Shown here: positions 35,530 through 47,908 of the stretch, in pieces | Layout: each line of letters starts with the position of its first letter | Numbering within the stretch: the first letter of the stretch is position 1 | DNA from: Omphiscola glabra | Lineage: Eukaryota; Mollusca; Gastropoda; Lymnaeidae | Length of the DNA: 64,000 bases | NCBI GenBank assembly: GCA_964017045.1 | Contig: OZ024808.1 | Span: 22,929,418 to 22,993,417, forward strand | Direction: 5' to 3' | The notes under the pieces: generated by a model | What the model saw: only the letters and a program-made list of their open reading frames with translations | Told to the model about the DNA's origin: nothing | Database searches by the model: none | Position numbers and translations under genes: made by a program

Positions 35530-36300
35530 CTCACAAAGCCCTCACCCTTTAGACCTTGAAGGGGGGTGTCCCCATTGGCAGGCGGGCAAAGACTCATCTA
35601 CCACTGGCATGCTGAACGCTGCTTAATTGGAACTGGGGCGAGGCCACCGCAATGTCCTGGACGTAATTTTCACCAAAAGATGAAATTATATAAACGAGTC
35701 ATATCTTATCAGAAACGGAAAACATGCAATCTACATCTGAATAATTTAATGGGGAGAACATTTTCTTGCGGCTAACAAAATAAATAGCTACCGTTTTCCA
35801 TCTAGACGTAAAGGATGCCCATCACTTCTTCACTTCCATCTATCATGCGCCAAATCTTTTACAAGAACTAATTCATATTTCCCCATTAAGCCCTTCAAAA
35901 TATATAATATGACCATTTGACATCTAAAAGCCTAAAAGACCATAAGTGTTTACAAAATCCCAATTTAAGAAAAGTAAGATATTTAACGAAAAATTACCTG
36001 TTCTGCTCAGAAATTGTGTTGATTCATACTTTCGTCCAAACAGTGAAGGCCAAAACTCACAAGAGAAGTTACCAGCATCTTCGCAAGTGGAGTTTGTATT
36101 AATTAATTGGATCTGTACCTCTTCAGCTCTAGGTGATATCGGTGTGTTGAAGATTGCTTTCCATGGCGGTGGAACGTCACCCTCTATCTATATATAGAGC
36201 ATATCAAACTGTTCATTTCATAACTAGCTTTAAAGGGGTTAAAGCCTTAAATTATCTTATGATTCGATATAACAAATTATAACAAAAATTAATTACAATA
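35530..36300. other. No gene recognised
   Basis: Short open frames only, without splice context or known motifs. Confidence 0.4.
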
Positions 36301-36309
36301 TAACATAAT

Positions 36310-36780
36310 ATCACAATAATGTTTGTAACACCATCATTATTTTTGGTTGATAATGATACACATTACTAGAGAACTGGATGTATCAACTTACTGATTCTTC
36401 TTATTAATCAATCACTACGATGTCTTCAATAATATAAGTCAGATTTAAGTTTGACATAATATTTATTCACGACTTGACATATTTTATAATAATAATAAGT
36501 CTCCTATAATTGGAGGAAGATATTGTACATTGTCAAATTCCTTCAAACTTGAAATATTCACTCGATTACACACGATAGTAACATTGAATTATTGCCAGAG
36601 CAAAATATAAGAACGTCCGTACATCCGCTATCTACCTCCTGTACTTCTGCGCATGCCCTCAATTATCACATTATCTTAATTATAACATTTACTTCGGGTA
36701 CATCTTAATTACCAAAAATAATACATTGTCCGAAATAGATTACTATTTCTACATTAGACCTGTTACAATGGTCATTCTAT
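36310..36780 (+). repeat. ~500-bp inverted repeat, left member
   Basis: Matches 41,340-41,860 in reverse, with shared words such as attcacgacttgacatatttt, agcaaaatataagaacgtcc and tcgattacacacgat. Spacing between the members is ~4.6 kb. Could be the long TIRs of a DNA transposon or an independent small inverted duplication. Confidence 0.85.
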
Positions 36781-36954
36781 TTCTGAGAAAAAAAGTGTTG
36801 ATGGGCTATTTCGTGTCTCATAATGTTAAGACATTTGAACTCTGTTATTGTTCTTCTGTTCGGCTTTACAACTGAGGCATAGCGGAGAGTATCGCGTTAT
36901 TGATTTTAAGGGTGTCTACGCAGTGCTCTTCTGTTGGTCCAAAGAATGCATTAG

Positions 36955-37220
36955 CTGCTGTTGTAAGCTTGCAATAAAGGATGGTTGGCCTCAGGAGGAG
37001 CAATTGTAAGCTTGCAATGGAGGATGGCTGCCAGGCATAAAGTCATTGTAAGCTTGCGATGAAGGATGTTTTACAGTCATGTTGATGTTATAAGCTTGCA
37101 AAGAAGGATGGTGGACAGTCATGTTGCTTTTGTAAGCTTACAATAAAGGACGGTTGACATGCATGCAGTCATTGTAAGATCTCATTACATGATGGTTGAC
37201 AAGCATGCTATTATTATATG
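36955..37220. repeat. ~56-bp degenerate repeat
   Basis: Five to six units with ttgtaagcttgcaatraaggatgg. Each centres on an AAGCTT site. Confidence 0.85.
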
Positions 37221-37733
37221 CTGTCAATGGAGAACGTTTGTATGTCATATATACAGACGGTATTCTATAGTATGTTAATGAACATATACACAAACTTCTA
37301 TTAGACAACAATCTCTTGATTAAAAAACGATATACAAATGACAGGTAACTTTAAAAAAATGAAATAAATATAAATAACATATTGTACAACTTCTCGTCCG
37401 GTGCTACTTGTAACTGATATGTAACCAGTTTTATATTTGTGGCTTGATTACGGTGCAGTATTTCTTAGTTATCGATATGATGAACGGCGATAAAAAACAC
37501 GAGATGAATCCATACGTTTTTAATCACCATTTTAACTTTCATTTACGTTGACACGAAGAGTCACAATATAAAACACGATATCTAATAGAAGGAAACCATC
37601 GTCATGATCTCGCAAACTTCATAATCCAAACAGGTGAACGATAGCTGTTCCGATTCCATATGATGCAAATGCAAGAGCAGATTCACACAATACAAGCGCA
37701 TAACCTTCCATGTTCAATCTCATCTCTCATTTC

Positions 37734-37735
<2 letters not shown>

Positions 37736-37785
<50 letters not shown>
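37736..37785. repeat. (TC)n microsatellite
   Basis: About 24 uninterrupted TC units. The complementary (GA)n lies at 39,837-39,889. Confidence 0.98.
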
Positions 37786-37787
<2 letters not shown>

Positions 37788-38689
37788 GCAAGACATTCAA
37801 AACTTCATCTTAATGCTAAAAGTAAAGAAATATTATATTCTTATATTAATGGAGCTGTTACACTTATTATTATGGTTTTGTTTGATAAACCTTGTGAACA
37901 TGTCGCAGGCTTTTAGGTGACTTTATGTTTGCTATTTGAACTGTATGAAGAAAAAAAATGTGATGGGCACAAAAAAATGGAATTTGAAATAAGACAGTAG
38001 TAAACGGATGCATATATTCTTACACAATTAATGTGGATTTCAATCATTCCTTATACACATTCAAGAAAAATGAATTATTAGAAGATACGACCACTGGATG
38101 AAAAGAAGAATCAAGAAGAAAAAACTGATAATTTCATGAATTAAAAATGATAAGATTAGGAAAATGGAAACTCTTAAATTATAAATTATCACTTTAGAAC
38201 TTCTAGTTAAAGCAAGTATGATAAATTTGAATACATAAAAATAACGTAAAGCTTTAAAAAAGTTACTATAAATAGGCAGATTAGAGCTACGTGTTAAAAA
38301 ATGATCAAAGACATACCTTGATGTCCATGAAATCAAGGTAAAATAAGGCAATAAAATCCTACTTGATAGCAACAAGTTATCAATTTGCGATGAAATCAGG
38401 CTTAATCTTTAAAAACACCTTGCTAGAATGTACTCCCTGCCCCCCAACAAACATTTTAAATGAACTTTTAAATTTCACTTTTTTTTCATCTTTGTGCGCT
38501 GGACCGTTAAAGTGACACCAATCTGACGAATTAAGCCCACCCCCATTTTTTACCTCTCATGCTTTGTGTGTGTTGAACTCAAGGTGATTTTATTCATGCT
38601 TGCGCTAACCCAATCCAATCATCAATTGGTTTATCATACTTTTATAAGACTTTGATTTACCAATTTAATATCAGACTTTCATTTAAGAC

Positions 38690-39685
38690 TTTCATTTGCC
38701 ATACTTATATAATAATTTTATTTGTCATACATATAAGAGAATTTTATTTGCTTTACTTATATAAGAATTTTATTTGCCATATATAAGAATTGTATTTGGC
38801 ATACTTATATATGAATTTCATTTGCCATACTATTATAAGAATTTTATTTGCCATACTTATCTACGAATTTTTTTTGACATACTTATATAAGAATTTATGT
38901 TTCCATGCATATATTAGAATTTTATTTGCCATATATAAGAATTTTATTTGCCATACTTATCTACGAATTTTTTTTGACATACTTATATAAGAATTTATGT
39001 TTCCATGCATATATTAGAATTTTATTTGCCATATATAAGAATTTTATTTGCCATACTTATATACGAATCTCATTTGCCATACTTATATAAGAATTTTATT
39101 TGCCATACTTATATAATAATTTTATTTGCCACACTTATATAAGAATTTATGTTTCCATGCATATATTAGAATTTTATTTGCCATATATTAGAATTTTATT
39201 TGCCATACTTATATAAGAATTTTATTTGCCATACTTATATTATAATTTTATCTGTCATACATGTAAGAGAATTTTATTTGCTATACTTACATAAGAATTT
39301 TATTTGCCATATATAAGAATTGTAATGGCCATACTTATTTAAGAACTTTATTTGCCATACTTATATACGAATTTCATTTGCCATACTTATATAAGAATTT
39401 TATTTGCCATACTTATGTACGAAATTTTTTTGACATAATTTTATAAGAATTTATTTTTCCTTGCATATATTAGAATTTTATTTGCCATATATAAGAATTT
39501 TATTTGTCATACATATATAAGAATTTATTTTTCCATGGATATATTAGAATTGTATTTGCCATACTTATATAAGAATTGTATTTGCCATACTTATATAATA
39601 ATTTTATTTGTCATACTTATATAAGAATTTATTTTTCCATGTATATATTAGAATTGTATTTGCCATACTTATATAAGACTTTAAT
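38690..39685. repeat. 26-bp minisatellite with higher-order units
   Basis: Close to forty units of ~26 bp (gaattttatttgccatactt + atataa). A 99-bp higher-order unit containing ctacgaattttttttgacat and gtttccatgcatatattaga occurs twice in tandem at 38,839 and 38,938, with looser relatives at 39,137 and 39,400. The array resumes at 40,335-40,450 after an insertion. Confidence 0.93.
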
Positions 39686-39689
39686 GGGT

Positions 39690-39832
39690 AATAATTTTTT
39701 ATGGGTTACTGTAGACGTCGTATGTTTCCCTGTGTGAATTTTGGGTGACCCCGTTACGCTTGACCTTGATTAAATTTTAAACATAACATCTGACCGATTT
39801 ATAAAAAAAAAAACTGACTACAAGGCACCAGG

Positions 39833-39892
<60 letters not shown>

Positions 39893-40332
39893 GAGCGCTC
39901 GCATAAACCCTTTAAACTTTAAAGAAGAGCATCCTGTTCAGACTATGAAAATAAGCCGAGACGGAGAAGTAGGACAGTGTTAGATTAAGCTGCCCGGCCT
40001 GAGCGAGACTAATAGATTGACATAGTGTGCTGGATAGACGGTAGACGCGTGTATTATATTTGTTCTACGTGTGTATCCACCTGCCCAACATTGTACCAGT
40101 ACCAGTTCATCGCTGTACTGTAATTTAATAGAGTTTTATTTAAGTTTATTTGATTTTGTATTTTAAAGTTAGCGTAAATTAATTACTATTTGTAATTAGC
40201 ATTATTTTTGGTATCGTTCTTTTATTACCATTTTTAAATTAATCCTATCGTCGTTTTGTTGTACACTGTTTGTCAACGAGTCTTAGTTTAAAATAATAGA
40301 GTAGATTCTTTAAATCTTATAATGGTGTGTTT
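39690..40332 (+). mobile_element. LTR-like insertion in the minisatellite
   Basis: Non-repeat DNA interrupts the 26-bp array. Its second half matches 42,200-42,650 in direct orientation (aacattgtaccagt, aattactatttgtaatt, tgtacactgtttgtcaacga). It includes a (GA)n run at 39,837-39,889. It resembles a solo LTR, but TG...CA ends and a target duplication were not proved. Confidence 0.45.
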
Positions 40333-41339
40333 CAATAAGACTTTCATTTGCCACATTTATATAAGACTTTCATTTGTAATACTTACATATGACTTTCTTT
40401 TGCAGAATTTATATATGACTTTTATTATATATACTTATATAAGACCTAGTTAAAATGCTTTACGTAAAGAAAAGCAAATATATTTTCTTAGTCCCTTAAA
40501 AAAATATTTTTATAAATACTTAACACCTAGTCTTTTTACAACGACAGTGAACTTTGTTTTCAAAAAAAAAAAAATTAACTTTTATTTCCTCATATTTTAA
40601 AAGTATGTTGGTACTAAAGTGTTAAAGTATGTAGTTTTCAGTTAATGTTTTTAAGGCGCAAAGAAATTATAAGGGAAATTGCAGCTACCTGCCAGGTTTT
40701 GGCGGTTTGTGGCAGGACAAAGGAGTTGAAGCGATAATTAAGGGTTGATATTCATCATGAATCATATTACTTTTTAATTTGCTTTTAATTAATTATCAAG
40801 CTTTGTTGTGTAAAATGTTTTTAATGCCTGCAGTGATGTTTACATAGTTTAATTGATTTTTGATAAATTAATTTGTATTGTATTTATTGGCGTCTCTTTG
40901 GATAATTTAATAGGTTTTGTAGTTTGTATTTTATCATGATTTTAAATTAATTGTCTTGTAGTATGTTGGTTTAATTAATTTTCTTGTATTGTGGTTTTTT
41001 AATCTTGTTGATATACAAATAACATATTTTAAAATAGTGATACTTTAGGGGTTTGTTAAATTACTTTTAATTAGTCATTCTCCTGTGTGGTGGTAATGGG
41101 TTTTCTTGTAGTTTTTATACTATGATTTGCATTTTCTATTAAGTGGTCTTATTGTTTGAATTTGTTTTTTTTAATTAGACATTTAATGGTCTTGTAGATA
41201 ATGGCGTTAATGAGTTGTTATGTTTTTTAAAATTTTGAGTGGTTCTCAATCTGGAGTTCGAATTCAATTCCATAAGGGTGTGTTCCTTTTTTATTTTTTG
41301 GAATTTATTGTCTTGTTGTATGATACATTTATTTAAGTT

Positions 41340-41860
41340 TATTGAGTGTAACAGGTTTAATGTGGACATAGTAATTTATTTCGGACGATGTATTGTTTTT
41401 GTTAATTAAAGATGTACAGGAAGTAAATATGATAATAAAGGTCATGTGATAACTGATGTCATGCGCAGTAATGCGGAAGTACAAGAGATATAGCGGATAT
41501 ATGTTGAACGAGTATGGACGTTCTTATATTTTGCTCTTGCATTGATAAATGTTTTTCATCCTATACCATCGTGTGCAATCGTGTGTAATCGTGTGTAATC
41601 GTGTGTAATCGCGTGATATTTCAAGTGTGAATGAATATGACAATATACATTATCTTTCTCCAATTACAGGAGACTTATTATTATTGTAAAATATGTCAAG
41701 TCGTGAATAATGTTATGGTGATGTCAAATTTCATCTGACTTATGTTATTGAAGATATTGTGGTGATTAATTAATAAGAAGAATAAAGTGAGTTGACACAT
41801 CCAGCTGGCTAATAAAACGTAACATCATTACGCCAAATAATAATGGTGTTAAATTGAGTA
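41340..41860 (-). repeat. ~500-bp inverted repeat, right member
   Basis: Mirror of 36,310-36,780. It carries an extra small 11-bp array (atcgtgtgtaa, four copies at 41,568-41,612) that is single on the left. Confidence 0.85.
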
Positions 41861-42059
41861 GTAATATTTGTGTAGGTTAAGGGCAAGTACTTATAAGTGG
41901 TTTTTCTTTTTATTTCTGGAAATACATTTCTTGTAGAATGATGGATTTTATTTAAGTGGATTAAGTGTCTCTCTATGTTATGTTTGGGGTCTCTAGTCAA
42001 AAGGGGTGGACATAATTGTCTTCTAGTATAATAGTTTTTTTTTAAAAATAAGTATGTTT

Positions 42060-42655
42060 AGCGCCTTGTTTACGTCATCTTTTCTCGTGAATGAACTTTA
42101 GCTGACCCCAAGTTCTGAACCGTGATGGGGTGTGGCCTAATTATAAATAGTCTCAATTGATCTTGTCTACAAGGAAAAATAATATATAGTCTTTCGAAGT
42201 AGAATTCTGTAGAAATTTTAAGATAAGGACAATGTGTAAGCCCTTTCTATAAAAGTCACTAAAACAGACTATAAATACGCCCATCGACCCGGAGAGGGAG
42301 GAGATGAGCGGATTGAGATTGAGCTGATATAGATTTGCTTTTAGATACGAGACAAAGATTTTGTTTGTTCATATTCACCGTGTGTGTGTGTGTTCCTTTG
42401 TCAACATTGTACCTTCTGCAACATTGTACCAGTGCAAGTCGTCACTGCACCGTAAAACAATACCTTTAGTTTTAATTCTTTTTTTTATTTATTTTGTAAA
42501 TTCTAAATTAAACAAATAAATTATTAGTTGTAATTCGCACTAGTTTGGCTATCGTTTCTCTATTATTGTGTTTAAATAAATGATATCATCTTTGTTGTGT
42601 ACTGTTTATCAACGATCCATATAAGGAAATAAGAGATTACATTATTCTCGGCGCT
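42060..42655 (+). repeat. LTR-like direct repeat, second copy
   Basis: Related to 39,900-40,330. It has ctataaatac (TATA-like) at ~42,270, a (TG)n stretch, and aacattgtaccagtgcaagt. A pair ~2.3 kb apart could be LTRs of a gutted element, but the interval holds no retroviral motif. Confidence 0.45.
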
Positions 42656-42880
42656 TATAACGGTAAGTAACCGTGGGGGGCCACTAAGGATGAGGGCGGT
42701 TCTTTGTTTTTATATATTTTTTTAATTACTTGTCTTGTAGTGTGATGGTTTAATTCGCCTTTTCTGACGAGTGTTCTTGTTGTGGGATGGTTTTATAGAT
42801 ATTGAGTGTCATATGTGAGCTCTCTCAACTGATGATGTACAATTTTTAATGTATGAACTGAATGTTCGAAAATTACTTAC

Positions 42881-43077
42881 ACAAGGATTACATCTCGTAC
42901 TGTACTTTACGGAGATCATCTTATCAAAATGTATTCCATCGACGTGCACCATTTCTCTATTTATGACTAGCATAAAAATTCTGGAGTATGTGGTCACACG
43001 ACTGATATCACAGGTGACTGTGAAGTTTTCTCCTTCTCCAATCTCCGTCTTGTCGAGTATGGGGTTGAGACCCGTAG
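42881..43077 (-). CDS. Immunoglobulin-like domain exon
   Basis: On the minus strand the acceptor tatcctttatttcttaag| and donor |gtaagt bound 197 bp: a phase-1 entry plus 65 open codons. The product carries the N-terminal half of an Ig fold: LDKTEIGEGENFTVTCDIS, with the B-strand Cys preceded by the usual Gly-Glu...Phe-Thr-Val-Thr pattern, an N-glycosylation sequon (NFT), then a RIFMLVINREM strand. The second Ig Cys region (YxC) would be on the next exon, which I could not find. The phase-1 start is usual for Ig exons. Molluscan FREPs and many adhesion molecules carry such halves; the gene is not identifiable from this alone. Confidence 0.6.
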
Positions 43078-43084
43078 CTTAAGA

Positions 43085-44500
43085 AATAAAGGATACAAAA
43101 GGACTTAGTCCAAAAGTTATTACATATTATGAATCGAGCAATTCAGCCAAACCAAACTATAATAACACGCTTCGCAAAAATTGTGTACAGCAATGATAGA
43201 AGCAATAAGATGTTGCTCTTCTAAAAAATTCTAGATTTTGCTGCTAAAATAAGTCACCCTGTGATAGTAGCTTTAGTAACCCGGCCAATAAAATTGTCTA
43301 AAATTGTGATACAAATTTTCATCTTTGTATTACTGTTATTAATTGATAGTAAATGGAATATCTTTACTCTGACACACACACATAGAATATTCAAAATATT
43401 TTTTTAAATTGTTATAGTAAACGAATATCTAATTTATTATACTTTAAAATATGGTTCAGTATAAGTTATTATAATTTTTTTTTTTAAAAATCATATGTAA
43501 ATTGATTCGATTTACGCGAAATAATTGTGACGAAATCAAGTTGACCTTAAGGGTTGAATGTACTAACCAATTTCTAGAAACCACCCCCCCCCACCCCTTA
43601 TTTTTTTGTAGTTCATGACAAATCATTTCCCTTTGATTGCCGTCACCCACGTCACGTGGATCGCTCACCCAATTGAATTATATTTTGACCGACGGATAAA
43701 AATACGCTGTGGAAACACACACCCTCCCCACCCCCGCCTTTTTTTTTTTCAAATCTCCCACGGGTGAGCTGCTCTAGAAATTTTATCATTGGACTCATCG
43801 CATGATGTTGATTTAGCCAATGGCCAATTACGGTAAAACCACTATATTTACCTTGGTAAACGTTGGACGTTTTCTTTTAAGATCGTCACACAAGTTAACA
43901 CAGTCATCCTATTAGAGCACTTTGAAGCCGGCTTTTTCGAACACCCAGTGAGTTGGATGACCATTTCTATTTCATTTCTGTTATTTGAATCCATCGTATT
44001 ACCATGTATACAGTTTGGTTAAACATTAATCTATGATCATCCTGATTAGGATTAATTGAAATAATTCATTTGTACTTTATATTCCCTCAATGTTAGACTC
44101 GCGCCTCCAAACTGGGACACGTTTTTGCCATTTCGAGATCTACTTATCCAGACTCCATCCCATCTTAAAGATGGTGATAAAGCCACTAGATAGTTGTAAT
44201 CCTTTATAGTTGTTTGGATATATTATTATATTAATCCATTCTTTATATTTATAATTCATTGTATAATTATGTTAGAAAAGAATCCTTTGCTTGCGTCGAC
44301 TACGATGAAGACGAATAAGACAATCCACAATGGATATTAACATTGTAAATCTTCCATCCCCTTCAGTGTCTTGATCTGAATACGTTGTCATTGGGAAAGA
44401 ATCTGATAGCTTAAGATTATCGGAAAAAGTTGCTACTTTTTTTTCTGTATCCTCATTCACACATACCCTGGTTGCTAGATCGCCGTATTGCCGCAGTACA
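43085..44500. other. No gene recognised
   Basis: Possible upstream exons of the Ig-like gene were sought on the minus strand. A 77-codon open stretch at 44,272-44,505 has a donor-like gtatgtgtga at ~44,470 but no clear homology. Two C-rich runs lie near 43,585 and 43,720. Confidence 0.4.
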
Positions 44501-44779
44501 ATCACCGCATCTTAACAGCTGGGTTGAGGATCGGTTTCCTGAAACCGGATTCCAAGAACTCCACCCATTACCCATCCGGAAGGCCAGACCATAGCCTGCA
44601 ACGATATGACCGAGTGCTCATAGGACTCTCAAAACCCTCGACAGACGCATCGCTGGGTAGTCCTCACACACATCACAACGTAATTAGGGGAAAAGCTATC
44701 CCACTGCCGTGACTGTTTCATGCACTTTCATTAACGCCCTGAGAAAAGCTATGCCCTGGAAAGCCACGAAGTAATGGAT

Positions 44780-45645
44780 TGAAGAATCTACTTCCACATT
44801 GAAGTGATTTATATATCGTACTGCTGTAACATCAACTTACGTTGAGCCATGAGAAGCCACGAAGGAAAAGATCGGACAACCCACTTCCACATTGAAGTGA
44901 TTTATATATCGCACTGCTGTAACATCAACTTTCGTTGAGCCATGAGAAGCCACGAAGGAAAAGATCGGACAACCCACTTCCACATTGAAGTGATGTATAT
45001 ATCGTACTGCTGTAACATCAACTTTCGTTGAGCCATGAGAAGCCACGAAGGAAAAGATCGGACAACCCACTTCCACATTGAAGTGATTTATATATCGTAC
45101 TGCTGTAACATCAACTTTCGTTGAGCCATGAGAAGCCACGAAGGAAAAGATTGGACAACCCACTTCCACATTGAAGTGATTTATATATCGTACTGCTGTA
45201 ACATCAACTTTCGTTGAGCCATGAGAAGCCACGAAGGAAAAGATTGGACAACCAACTTCCACATTGAAGTGATTTATATATCGTACTGCTGTAACATCAA
45301 CTTTCGTTGAGCCATGAGAAGCCACGAAGGAAAAGATTGGACAACCCACTTCCACATTGAAGTGATTTATATATCGTACTGCTGTAACATCAACTTTCGT
45401 TGAGCCATGAGAAGCCACGAAGGAAAAGATCGGACAACCCACTTCCACATTGAAGTGATTTATATATCGTACTGCTGTAACATCAACTTTCGTTGAGCCA
45501 TGAGAAGCCACGAAGGAAAAGATCGGACAACCCACTTCCACATTGAAGTGATTTATATATCGTACTGCTGTAACATCAACTTTCGTTGAGCCATGAGAAG
45601 CCACGAAGGAAAAGATCGGACAACCCACTTCCACATTGAAGTGAC
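44780..45645 (-). repeat. 93-bp tandem array, open on the minus strand
   Basis: About nine near-identical 93-bp units, with diverged relatives on both flanks (44,720-44,780 and 45,650-45,870). The minus frame reads a 31-residue unit (VEVGCPIFSFVASHGSTKVD and so on) for 265 codons. Of four variable sites seen inside the open copies, three are silent in this frame. The last copy has a stop (TAA at ~44,842). No family match; a coding role is possible but unproved. Confidence 0.9.
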
Positions 45646-45899
45646 CTCCCTATTGAATGATCTAACCATATCCTCAGGGATAGTCCACAAAGTAACGCTC
45701 TTTCATCCACTTCCGTGAACGCCCTGAGAAGCACCAATCCTTGAGAACCCACTTCAAACACTTAAGTGGTCTCATTGAATCTTTTGCTGTCTCGTCTACT
45801 TTTTGTGATCGCCCCGAGAAGCGACGAAGGAAGGAACCGGAGACTCCATCTCCACATTGAAGTGATCCGGCTACTCATTGATCTACCCAGATCATCAGA

Positions 45900-47500
45900 A
45901 CGAGATAGATTGATAAGTTAAGTCTGAATGGTCTTATCGCACACGGTTTTAATAGAAAACAAAGCGACTATTATGATGAGTGTTGGCTATACGTGAAGCC
46001 AATATACATAATGAAATATATAATAGATTAAATTATATGAAAATTGTTTTTCAAATCCTGGCTATCATATTATAGTACGTTGGAATACTTGTAAATAAAT
46101 ACGTTCATTTAATTCACTGAATTCTGTTAGGAAGTATTTAATAGGTAGGCATAAATGAATAAGGTAATTATGGCCCTTGGTGCATGAAATTAATATAATG
46201 TAAAACACATTTCAGATTTTACACTCAAACGAGAGTGGATCATACACCCGCTATAATCAAAGACATTTCACCATAATAATAGAAAATCCCTATCATTGTT
46301 TTAAAGACTGGAACATATTGAAATTGAATCGTTTTTTAAAGCGTTTTATGGTCCACCTAGATTGTTCTAATATATAGCAATGGCGTTAACGCTCACAATT
46401 CCTTGCAATGTTAAAAGGTATCAGATAATTTTTTAGTTATCCATATTTCTGTTGGATCTCTGTTCGAAAACTTGGAAATAAGCTAATCATTGTTGCTAGT
46501 GGAGTAGATAGGGCGGGGTGTGTGCCTGTGACACCATCTCAGGGTGCTGACACCACTATTAAAGGGGAACCGATCAAACGTAAATTGTCCACACATGTAA
46601 CCAATCCAAATGCGTGCTTTATTCAAAGTTCAAGATTGATGCTTCAGACATGGGTTGACCCTATACTATGGTCAGAAAAAACACCGTTTTGACCATGATT
46701 CAACGCCGAATAAAGCTTTCGGCAACTTTCGTGGGTGACAGGAAGCTATATGTATCTACATTTTCAGAAATAAAGGGTTCCATTGATACCAAATACTATG
46801 TGGTCGGGCGATTCTAAGTACATCATACAGTTCTTAAAATGTGTTACACCCCCGGACCTTTTATTGATTTGCTTTTGTTAGTTGTCATTGTTATACTGTG
46901 GACTTATTTATTTTAACAAGGCGAAATCCATCGTGGAAGTCAAAAGGAGGAAGGGGGGGGGGGTCGAAACTAAGAGTTTACCGCACCGGGTGACAGCAAA
47001 CCCCGAGTTACCCCACTGTTGTTCCATTCGCGGCTAAAAGTTGTTACCATAATTTAAATGTTTATTGTGGTTTTCTTCTTCATTGGAGAAGTTAGCGTGG
47101 CCCACAAGAAACAACGGTTGCAGAGCATGTTATTAAATTTTACAAGTCCTAAATAAAGATGTACTCACCAATTCCTTTTCTCGTTATGTAATATAACAAA
47201 AGGCATGCATTTAGTGATAGGCCCATGTCGACACATTTGGCAATGGCGGATATCGTAAACAAATGGAATAGAATAATGCGTTCATTTTTACTTTGTAACT
47301 TTAAAAGCAAGAAATTACGTCATGTATATGCGTGAAGTCACTGACAAATAAATTCATTATATAGGGTACAGCGATAGTACTTTCAATATTTAATAAAGTT
47401 TTTTATTTATATAACGTACTGTGATTTAGTATTTGCATTAAGGTTTTATTAGAATTAATAGTGTTCCTATACTCTTTAAAACGTATTATTTCCTTGCAAT
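45900..47500. other. No gene recognised
   Basis: A segment near 46,500-46,860 has more even composition and a gccgaataaagctttcggc hairpin (46,709-46,727), possibly an old repeat. A G run lies at 46,957. No exon is supported. Confidence 0.4.
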
Positions 47501-47900
47501 CTCTCTGAGTCTTTCTCTCTCACTCACTCTCTTTATGTAAGTATTTCGCTCTGTGTCACACACACTCTGTCTCCCCCCTCTTTCTTTCTTTCTTTATCTC
47601 TCTCTCTCTCGTTCTTTCTCTGCATATATATATATATAACTCTATATCAATCTATTTCTATCTAACTCTCTTACTCGCTCTTTCTCTGTCACTCTCTTAC
47701 TCTGTGTCACACACTCTTTCTCCCATTCTCTCTCTCTATAAAAGAATGTCACTATCTATGTCAATCTCTCTCCCTGTCAACTCTGTCCTTCTTACTGCCT
47801 CTCCGTCTATCTCTTTCTATATATTATATGTAACGCTCTTTATTAAAGTCTCTCTAATTGACAAACTGTCTCTTTATTTCTTTCTCTTTATGTATAATGT
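47500..47900. repeat. Pyrimidine-rich low-complexity tract
   Basis: Interrupted tctctctc and (TA)n. The tract resumes at 49,905-50,030 on the other side of the LINE, so the LINE landed inside it. Confidence 0.9.
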
Positions 47901-47908
47901 AAGCTACA

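Noticed and set aside
37736..39889. TC and GA microsatellites as part of the 36.3/41.9-kb palindrome
   Set aside because: They are complementary and roughly symmetric, but flanking sequences do not match, so this may be chance.
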